In this document: one piece after another, positions 7,247 to 13,202 of the stretch
Numbering within the stretch: position 1 is the stretch's first letter
Layout of the letters: every line of letters starts with the position of its first letter
NCBI GenBank assembly: GCA_036386395.1
Contig: DASVVU010000189.1
Coordinates: 1 to 14,441, forward strand
DNA length: 14,441 nt
Origin: JAJKJG01 sp036386395
GTDB taxonomy: Bacteria > Pseudomonadota > Alphaproteobacteria > Rhizobiales > Beijerinckiaceae
Direction of reading: 5' to 3'
Translations under genes and position numbers: made by a program
Notes under the pieces: model-generated
Databases searched by the model: none
What the model was told of the DNA's origin: nothing
The model's input: the letters and a program-made list of their open reading frames with translations, nothing else

Positions 7247-8569
7247 TCAGGCGACGTCCCGGATGGCACGCGCGGGCGCTTGCCCGGCGGGTGCCTGCAC
7301 CTGCCCGACAGACTCTTGCGCGTGTCCGAGCAGCATCCGGAAGCGGCTTTCCAGAAGGTCAGCCGTGGCGTCCGCACCGAAGTCCCGGCGCAGACGCTCG
7401 TAGGCGGCGGCGCCGAGCGCCGTACGGCGGGTCGGGTCGCGGGCCAGGAGGTTGAGGGCGTTCGACAGGCCTTCCCAGTCTCCGGGGGCTACGAGCTCGC
7501 CTTCACGGCCGGAGCAGACGAACTCGGGGATGCCGGCGAAGTCGGTCGCAATGATGGCGAGGCGCTGGCTCGCGGCCTCGAGGAGCACGTTCGGCAGGCC
7601 GTCGCGGTCGCCTGAAGCCGCTCCCTTGGCGGGGAGCACGAACAGGTCCGCCTCGCGTAGGAGGGCGACCACGCCGGGCTGCGCCTTGCCACCCAGGAAC
7701 GCGACTTTCGACGCGATCCCAGCGGCTTGTGCCTCTTGCTTCAGGCGCTCCAGCAGCTCGCCGCTCCCGACGTGGGCGAAGCGCCAATGCAGTTCTGAAG
7801 GGAGCGCCGCGAGCGCCTTGAGGAGGTCGGGAAAACCCTTCTTCGCCACCGCCCGCCCGACCGAGACGATGCGGACCGGGTCCGCCGGATCGGAGCCGTC
7901 CCGGGGCGGGCGGCGCTCGGGTGGGGCTGGAAAGCGGGCAAGGTCGAGACCGTGATAGGCGAGCGTCACACGCTCCGGCTCCGGGGCGAGCGCCTGCAGA
8001 TGCGCGGCGCCGTCGCAGGTGCAGGTCACGCACCACTGCGCGTCGAGAAGCTTCTCGCCCTTCTCCCAATCCGGCGTCGTCCAGATGTCCTTCGCGTGGG
8101 CCGAGACGGTGAAGGTGCGGCCGGTCAGGAGCGCGGCGTAGCGCACGACCGAGGCCGGGGTGTGGAGATAGTGCACGTGCAGGTGCCGCACCTCGTCCGG
8201 AAGCTCGCGGGCCAGCACGAAGGCTTGGCCGAGGCGCCGCCCGCGGTTCGGTGTCGGGTCGCGCCGGACGTCGCGCCAGAACACGCCCATGAGTCGCCGG
8301 AAGCCGGGTTGCCGCAGGCTCCAGGCGAGGCCGCGCAGCACCCGCAGGGGCTCCCGATAGAGGTACTCGGGGAGGTAGCGCACGCGCGCCCGGATGCGCT
8401 CGTGTATCGGGTGGACGTGCCGCTCGGTCGGGTGCCGCAGCGACCAGATCTCCAACGGGATGCCGCGCTCCTCCAGCGCCAGGATTTCCTGGGCGATGAA
8501 GGTCTCGGAGAGGCGCGGGTAGCCCTTCACCACGACGGCGATGCGCCCGCCCGCCCCCTCGGCCGCCAT
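7247..8569 (-). CDS. Glycosyltransferase family 4, colanic-acid WcaL-like
   Basis: A 440-residue GT4 glycosyltransferase. KGYPRLSETFIAQEI at 15-29 and SAHAKDIW at 156-163 are typical of the WcaL/AmsK-like branch that builds exopolysaccharide repeat units. The C-terminal donor domain has VGRAVAKKGFPDLLKAL at 237-253, HVGSGELLERL at 266-276, and GDRDGLPNVLLEA at 320-332, where the first glutamate of the family pair is replaced by aspartate D323 (D-x7-E331), a common variant. The last 25 or so residues are low complexity (Q, P and A). I chose ATG 8569, four bases after the upstream TAG, over an in-frame start at 8620, which would overlap the upstream gene and add a basic, non-conserved tail. The gene overlaps neither neighbour and belongs to the four-gene glycan operon. 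Confidence 0.9.
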   Translation of the reverse strand: MAAEGAGGRIAVVVKGYPRLSETFIAQEILALEERGIPLEIWSLRHPTERHVHPIHERIRARVRYLPEYLYREPLRVLRGLAWSLRQPGFRRLMGVFWRDVRRDPTPNRGRRLGQAFVLARELPDEVRHLHVHYLHTPASVVRYAALLTGRTFTVSAHAKDIWTTPDWEKGEKLLDAQWCVTCTCDGAAHLQALAPEPERVTLAYHGLDLARFPAPPERRPPRDGSDPADPVRIVSVGRAVAKKGFPDLLKALAALPSELHWRFAHVGSGELLERLKQEAQAAGIASKVAFLGGKAQPGVVALLREADLFVLPAKGAASGDRDGLPNVLLEAASQRLAIIATDFAGIPEFVCSGREGELVAPGDWEGLSNALNLLARDPTRRTALGAAAYERLRRDFGADATADLLESRFRMLLGHAQESVGQVQAPAGQAPARAIRDVA

Positions 8570-8573
8570 CGGC

Positions 8574-9830
8574 CTATTCGGCCGCCTGGTGGATCGGCTG
8601 CGCGACCCGCGGCGCGTCAAGGACCTCGGCGAAGCGACCGCGGATCACGTCGAGGCCGTCGAGCATGCCTGGGATGTACACGTCGGACGGGCGCGGCTGG
8701 CCCGGCAGCCGCCGCAGCGCCTCGGCCATGAGGAGCGGATCGCGCCGGCCGCGATCCTCGGACAGCATGCGCACGAGCCCGAGGCGCTCGGCTTCCACGG
8801 CGCGGATGTGCTGCTCCAGGCGCGGATGCGTGCGCGGCACGATGAGGGCCGGCTTATCGAGGGAAAGAATCTCGCAGAACGTGTTGTAGCCGCCCATGGC
8901 GACGACCGCCGCCGCCTTCTGCATCAGGAGCTCGATCTTGGTGTCGAAGGCCATGGCGTCGAGCTTCGGGTGGCGGGCGATGCGCTCGAGGAAGCCGCGC
9001 CGGCGGTCCCGGTTCACGAAGGGGCCGAACACGATCACGGCCGGCAGCTCGATGTCGGGCGCCGCCTCGTAGGCCGAGATCACCCAGTCGGTCACGTCGT
9101 CGCCGTCGCCGCCGCCGCCCGTCGTCACCAGCACGAAGGGCGACTTCGTGAGCTTCGGATAGCGGGCAAGCGCCGAGCGCTGCGGCACCTCGCGCCGCAG
9201 GTAGCCGGTGTAGGCGATGCGCCGCTCGACCTCGCGCGGAAGATCGAGAGCCATCAGCGGCTCGTAGATGTCCTTGAGGCCGTAGACCCAGACCTCGTCG
9301 TAGTAGCGCCTGAGCGCCTCGACTGCGCCCTTGCGCTCCCACTCGGTCGCGAGCAGCGCCGGCTCGTCCATGACGTCGCGGATGCCGAGCACGAGCCGGC
9401 AGCCGTCCTGCTGCAAACGCTCGAGGGCCGGCACGACCTCGCCGCGGAAGCCCGTCGGCTCCTTGTCGACGATGAAGAGGTCCGGCCGGAAGCTCTCGGC
9501 GGTCTGGAGGATGATCGATTCCCGCAAGCCCACGGCGTCGTCGATCGAGACGTTGAGGTTGAGGCTGCGGTAGTCGCCGTCCGGGAGCTTGGTCACGCCG
9601 GGCACGCGCACGTAGTCGACGCCGCTGCCGAACTCGAAGCTGCCGATCACCGGCGAGCCCGAGATGATGAGGACGGAGACGCCGGGGCGCTCGTCCACGA
9701 GCGCGTTCGCGATCGCCCGCGAGCGGCGGAGATGACCGAGCCCGAACGTGTCGTGGCTGTAGATCAAGACCCGCGCGCGGGACTGGCGCGAGAAAGGCGG
9801 TCCCCCCGCCTCGAATGGGAAGGCTTGCAT
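8574..9830 (-). CDS. GT28/MurG-like glycosyltransferase, first gene of the glycan operon
   Basis: A 418-residue glycosyltransferase of the MurG-like GT-B group, not MurG itself: it lies outside any division/cell-wall cluster and lacks close MurG similarity beyond the motifs. The N-terminal loop is SHDTFGLGHLRRSRAIANAL at 25-44. The C-terminal nucleotide-sugar domain has VTTGGGGDGDD at 235-245, AMGGYNTFCEIL at 311-322 and PRTHPRLEQHIRAVEAERL at 332-350. The same GYNT and EQ..RA elements occur in the N-terminal half of the fusion protein at the other end of the operon, so the two are paralogous. I chose ATG 9830 (protein MQAFPFE), where the likely longer start is a TTG at 9851 with no ribosome binding site; the choice is moderately sure. 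No membrane segment is obvious. It is transcribed away from the pseudo-ABC gene across a 153-base shared control region. Confidence 0.9.
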   Translation of the reverse strand: MQAFPFEAGGPPFSRQSRARVLIYSHDTFGLGHLRRSRAIANALVDERPGVSVLIISGSPVIGSFEFGSGVDYVRVPGVTKLPDGDYRSLNLNVSIDDAVGLRESIILQTAESFRPDLFIVDKEPTGFRGEVVPALERLQQDGCRLVLGIRDVMDEPALLATEWERKGAVEALRRYYDEVWVYGLKDIYEPLMALDLPREVERRIAYTGYLRREVPQRSALARYPKLTKSPFVLVTTGGGGDGDDVTDWVISAYEAAPDIELPAVIVFGPFVNRDRRRGFLERIARHPKLDAMAFDTKIELLMQKAAAVVAMGGYNTFCEILSLDKPALIVPRTHPRLEQHIRAVEAERLGLVRMLSEDRGRRDPLLMAEALRRLPGQPRPSDVYIPGMLDGLDVIRGRFAEVLDAPRVAQPIHQAAE

Positions 9831-9925
9831 ATCCCTATCCGTCTCGTCCAATCTCGCGGGCCCGCTCAGGCGGGTCTTCTCGTCAACGCCATCCTAGCCG
9901 GATCGGCGGCGCGGGCAAATGCGGG

Positions 9926-9946
9926 TTTGGGACAAGTGTATCCAAA
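9926..9946. promoter_or_regulatory. Candidate operator: TTTGG-N11-CCAAA palindrome
   Basis: Perfect five-base inverted arms, TTTGG (9926-9930) and CCAAA (9942-9946), flank 11 bases. The centre is about 48 bases before the predicted transcription start, an activator-like position. It is one of the few AT-containing segments in the gap. I cannot name a regulator. Confidence 0.25.
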
Positions 9947-9948
9947 AG

Positions 9949-9977
9949 GCGACATGGCCGGGGCGTTGGGCTAGATT
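9949..9977 (+). promoter_or_regulatory. Candidate promoter of the pseudo-ABC operon, possibly leaderless
   Basis: GCGACA (9949-9954) and TAGATT (9972-9977) match the sigma70-type consensus at four of six positions each and are separated by exactly 17 bases. Start of transcription about seven bases after the -10 would fall on or next to the ATG at 9984, and no Shine-Dalgarno sequence precedes that ATG. The match is weak enough to occur by chance. Confidence 0.3.
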
Positions 9978-9983
9978 CGCCCC

Positions 9984-12746
9984 ATGGACAAAAGCCTCTT
10001 CCGCTACATCTGGCGGCACTCGAAGCGCGACCAGCTCATCATCTTCGCGGTCGTGCTGGCTTCGCTGCCGTTCTACTTCGCCTCCCTCGACCTGCCGCGC
10101 AGGATCGTGAACGAGGCGATTCAGGGCAAGTCCTTCGCCAGGGGCAACGAGACCGCCCCGTTCCTCCAAATCTCCATCGGCCTGCCCGACTGGCTCGGCG
10201 GGGCGACCTTCAACCTCTTCGAGGGCTTCGAGGTCGACCGCCTGACCCTGCTCTACGGCCTCTCGGGGCTGTTCCTGTTCTTCGTCCTCGTCAACGGCGC
10301 CTTCAAGTACTGGATCAACGTCGCGAAGGGCGCGCTCGGCGAGCGCATGCTGCGCCGGATGCGCTTCGACCTCTTCGCGCTCGTGTTGAGGTTCACCCCG
10401 GAAGCCCTTCGGAACGTTAAGTCTTCCGAGACCGCGACCATCATCAAGGACGAGGTCGAGCCGATCGGCGGCTTCATCGGCGACGCCTTCATCCTGCCGA
10501 TGTTCCTGGGCACCCAGGCCGCGACCGCGCTGATCTTCATCATGGTGCAGAACGTCTGGCTCGGGCTCCTGGCGGCCGGCGTGGTCGGCATCCAGTTCAC
10601 CATCATCCCGCGGCTGCGGCGCGAGCTTTTGAGGCTCGGCAAGCAGCGCCAGATCGCGTCGCGGCGGCTTGCCGGCCGCGTCGGCGAGGTGGTGGACGGG
10701 ATGGAGGCGGTCCACGTCCACAACACCGACAAGTGGGAACGGGCCGAGATCGGCCACCGCCTGTTCGAGCTCTTCGACCTGCGCTTCCGCATCTACAAGC
10801 GGAAGTTCATGGTGAAGTTCCTGAACAACCTTCTGGCGCAGATGACGCCGTTCTTCTTCTACGCCGTCGGCGGCTACTTCGCGCTGCGCGGCCGGCTCGA
10901 CATTGGCCAGCTCGTCGCCGTCATCGCGGCCTACCGGGAGCTGCCGCCGCCGCTCAAGGAGCTGATCGACTGGGACCAGCAGCGCCTCGACGTGCAGGTC
11001 AAGTACGACCAGGTCGTGCAGCACTTCTCGCCCGAGCGCCTGCTGCCGCCGCCGGACGAGGAGGCGGCCGAGCGCGACGAGGGGCCGCTCGCAGGGCCGC
11101 TCGTCGTCAAGGACCTCACCGTGCGCGACCCGCACCACGGCGAGATCGTCGATGGTGCCTCGCTCGAATGCCCGCTGCCGGCGCACGTCGGCATCGTCGG
11201 CGACGGTGGGCCGGCGGCCGGCGCCTTCGCCCGCATCCTCGGGCGGCGCAGCGTCGACTACGCCGGCGAGGTCAGGATCGGCGAGCGCAACCTCGCCGAC
11301 CTGCCGAAAGGGGCGGTCGGGCGCCACATCGCCTACGCCGGCGTCGAGCCGATCCTCTTCCCCGGCTCGATCCGCGACAACCTCGTCTACGGCCTGCGCC
11401 ACGCGCCCGTCGGCGAGCCGGATGAGGATTCCCGGGAGACGGCGCGCCGGATCGCCGAGGCGAAGCGCACCGGCAACCCGGTCGAGCCCATCGACGCCCC
11501 GTGGATCGACTGCGCGCTCGCCGGCGCCGAGGACGAGGACGACCTCGACCGCATCCTGATCGAGCTCCTGGAGCGGGTCGGCCTCAAGGACGACGTCTAC
11601 CGCTTCGGCCTCTCGGGGATGCTCGACCCCGGCAAGGACCCGGAGCTCGCCGACCGCCTGATCGAGGCGAGGGTGCGGCTTCGCGAGCGGCTTCGCGCCT
11701 CCAACATGGCCGAGCTCGTCGAGCCCTTCGACCCGGAGCGCTACAACCATCAGGCGACGGTCGGCGAGAACCTCCTGTTCGGCGTCCCGACCTCCCGCGC
11801 CCTCATGGGCCGCAACCTCGCCGAGCACAGGCCGTTCCGGGAGGCGCTGAAATCGGAGGGCATCGAAGGCGACCTCGCCGGCATGGGGGCGCAGATCGCC
11901 GAGACCATGGTCGAGATCTTCCGCGGCCTGCCGGCCGGCCACCCCCTGTTCGAGCAGTTCTCCTTCGTGGCCGCCGACGAGCTGCCCGAGTACGAGGCGA
12001 TCATCCGCCGCCAGGCCCGCCGCAAGACCGAAGGCGGCTTCAGAGCGCCGGAGCTGACGCGGCTCCTCGCCCTCCCCCTCGCCTACATCGAGCCGCGCCA
12101 CCGCCTCGGGCTCCTGAACGAGGAATTGGAGGGCCGCCTCGTCAAGGCCCGGGGCGCGGTGCGCGAGCGCCTGGAGCGCGAGAGCGATCCCGGCGTCGAG
12201 TTCTACGACGCCGAGAAGGTCTGCGCCGCGGCGCCCCTCAAGGACAACCTTCTGTTCGGGCGCGTGAGCCACAGCGCCGCGAACGCTCAAAGCCGCGTCA
12301 CCGAGGCGATCACCGGCGTCGTCGACGAGATGGGCCTGCGGCCCGGGATCGAGCGGGTCGGCCTCATGCACCAGGTCGGCCCGGCCGGGCGGTTGCTCAC
12401 GGCGCAGCAGCGGGCGAGCGTCAACCTCGTGCGCTGCCTCGTGAAGCGCCCGGACCTCCTCGTGGTCGACGGGGCGCTCGCGCCCTTCGGCGAGGCGCAG
12501 CGGCGCTCCCTCGCGTCGCTCCTCCACGACGTGACCGAGGGGCGCAACCTGTTCATGGTCCTGCCGAACGACCGCGAGAGCGAGGGTTTTGGGGCCCTGA
12601 TCCGCTTCCGGCAGGGCAAGGCCGAGCTGGAGTCGCTGGAGCGGGCGCCTGCGCCCGAGGCCGCGCCTGAGACTCTTCCACAGATCGAAGAAGAAGCCGA
12701 GACGGTTGCGCCGGTCGGCAAGCGCGTTGCGGGAGGCGTCGCATGA
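9984..12746 (+). CDS. ABC-exporter-like membrane protein with a degenerate (probably inactive) nucleotide-binding domain
   Basis: A 920-residue protein. Residues 1 to about 345 resemble an ABC exporter membrane domain, with hydrophobic segments near 17-36, 89-111, 163-187, 190-208 and 286-317. Residues about 372-880 follow an ABC ATPase layout but lack its chemistry. The Walker A position reads VGIVGDGGPAAGAF (402-415) with no lysine or following serine. The Q-loop glutamine is V454 in AGVEPILFPGSIRDN. The signature is LTAQQRASVNLVRCL (805-819), Walker B is LLVVDG (825-830) with glycine for the catalytic glutamate, and the switch histidine is missing (FMVLPND, 857-863). About 300 residues (475-770) separate the two halves and hold two more NLLFG motifs (596-600, 755-759). 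The frame is intact, so this is a conserved-looking pseudo-ATPase, not decay. The C-terminal tail is rich in Glu, Pro and Ala. The stop overlaps the next start by four bases. No Shine-Dalgarno precedes the ATG. Role unknown: regulated scaffold, sensor, or half of a heteromeric transporter. Confidence 0.85.
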   Translation: MDKSLFRYIWRHSKRDQLIIFAVVLASLPFYFASLDLPRRIVNEAIQGKSFARGNETAPFLQISIGLPDWLGGATFNLFEGFEVDRLTLLYGLSGLFLFFVLVNGAFKYWINVAKGALGERMLRRMRFDLFALVLRFTPEALRNVKSSETATIIKDEVEPIGGFIGDAFILPMFLGTQAATALIFIMVQNVWLGLLAAGVVGIQFTIIPRLRRELLRLGKQRQIASRRLAGRVGEVVDGMEAVHVHNTDKWERAEIGHRLFELFDLRFRIYKRKFMVKFLNNLLAQMTPFFFYAVGGYFALRGRLDIGQLVAVIAAYRELPPPLKELIDWDQQRLDVQVKYDQVVQHFSPERLLPPPDEEAAERDEGPLAGPLVVKDLTVRDPHHGEIVDGASLECPLPAHVGIVGDGGPAAGAFARILGRRSVDYAGEVRIGERNLADLPKGAVGRHIAYAGVEPILFPGSIRDNLVYGLRHAPVGEPDEDSRETARRIAEAKRTGNPVEPIDAPWIDCALAGAEDEDDLDRILIELLERVGLKDDVYRFGLSGMLDPGKDPELADRLIEARVRLRERLRASNMAELVEPFDPERYNHQATVGENLLFGVPTSRALMGRNLAEHRPFREALKSEGIEGDLAGMGAQIAETMVEIFRGLPAGHPLFEQFSFVAADELPEYEAIIRRQARRKTEGGFRAPELTRLLALPLAYIEPRHRLGLLNEELEGRLVKARGAVRERLERESDPGVEFYDAEKVCAAAPLKDNLLFGRVSHSAANAQSRVTEAITGVVDEMGLRPGIERVGLMHQVGPAGRLLTAQQRASVNLVRCLVKRPDLLVVDGALAPFGEAQRRSLASLLHDVTEGRNLFMVLPNDRESEGFGALIRFRQGKAELESLERAPAPEAAPETLPQIEEEAETVAPVGKRVAGGVA
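12731..12736 (+). promoter_or_regulatory. Ribosome binding site of the cyclic-nucleotide-binding protein gene
   Basis: GGGAGG, 6 bases before the ATG at 12743 and inside the last codons of the pseudo-ABC gene, whose TGA overlaps the start (ATGA). It supports the start and translational coupling. Confidence 0.75.
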
Positions 12747-13186
12747 CGTTGGAGACGGAAGTCCAATCCTTGAGGCAGGTGCCGATGTTCCGGGACATCG
12801 ACCCGGCCCGGCTCAAGCTCCTCGCCTTCACGAGCGAGCGGGTGAATTTCGCCGAAGGCCAGAAGTTCTTCCAGCAGGGGGACGCGGCGGACGCGGCCTA
12901 CGTCATCCTGCAGGGCAAGGCCGACGTCGCGATCGACTCGGCCGGCGGCGAGATCAAGGTCGCCGAGCTCGGGCAGAACGCCATCGTCGGCGAGATGGGC
13001 ATCCTCTCCGACACCCCACGGTCCGCCACCATCATCGCGGCGACGCCGACCACGGCCCTGCGTATCGACAAGCGCGTGTTCCTCGAGCTCCTGACCCAGT
13101 TCCCGCAGATGTCGATCGCGGTCATGCGCGAGCTCGCCTCGCGGCTGGAGAAGATGAACGCGCAGCTCGCGCAAGCGCGCCGCTGA
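12743..13186 (+). CDS. Stand-alone cyclic-nucleotide-binding domain protein
   Basis: A 147-residue cytoplasmic protein made almost wholly of one CRP/PKA-type cyclic-nucleotide-binding domain. The beta-roll starts near residue 30 (ERVNFAEGQKFFQQGD), and the phosphate-binding cassette is GEMGILSDTPRSATI at 83-97, with E84 and R93 in the positions that contact the ribose and cyclic phosphate in CRP. A helix at about 115-147 ends the protein, and there is no helix-turn-helix or other output domain, so it is not a transcription factor of Crp/Fnr length (about 210-230 residues). It lies between the pseudo-ABC gene (4-base overlap) and an adenylate cyclase gene (16-base gap), which makes cAMP from that cyclase the likely ligand and the ABC protein a likely partner. 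That partnership is inference. Confidence 0.92.
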   Translation: MTLETEVQSLRQVPMFRDIDPARLKLLAFTSERVNFAEGQKFFQQGDAADAAYVILQGKADVAIDSAGGEIKVAELGQNAIVGEMGILSDTPRSATIIAATPTTALRIDKRVFLELLTQFPQMSIAVMRELASRLEKMNAQLAQARR

Positions 13187-13192
13187 AGGCGC

Positions 13193-13198
13193 GGAGGA
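13193..13198 (+). promoter_or_regulatory. Ribosome binding site of the adenylate cyclase gene
   Basis: GGAGGA, 4 bases before the ATG at 13203 in the 16-base gap after the cyclic-nucleotide-binding gene. No other start fits between the upstream stop and this ATG. Confidence 0.75.
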
Positions 13199-13202
13199 CG
13201 CC

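Larger units (their letters stand above)
9831..9983. promoter_or_regulatory. Divergent intergenic control region between the glycan operon and the pseudo-ABC/cyclase operon
   Basis: These 153 bases must hold promoters for both operons. On the minus strand a TTGACG (plus 9886-9881) could be a -35 for the glycan operon, but I see no good -10 at 16-18 bases. A short hairpin (cccgc-tcag-gcggg, 9861-9874) would lie in that leader. On the plus side see the separate promoter and palindrome entries. Confidence 0.55.

Noticed and set aside
8570..8620. Earlier start for the WcaL-like glycosyltransferase
   Set aside because: It would overlap the upstream gene and add a basic non-conserved tail; ATG 8569 lies four bases after the upstream stop.
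9894..12527. Long minus-strand open frame (877 codons) opposite the pseudo-ABC gene
   Set aside because: The plus frame has membrane helices and recognisable ABC landmarks; the antisense product is low complexity without motifs, a shadow of high GC.
9984..12746. Pseudogene call for the degenerate ABC gene
   Set aside because: There is no frameshift or internal stop in 920 codons, the start-stop overlap with the next gene is preserved, and fold landmarks remain; loss of catalysis is more likely functional divergence.
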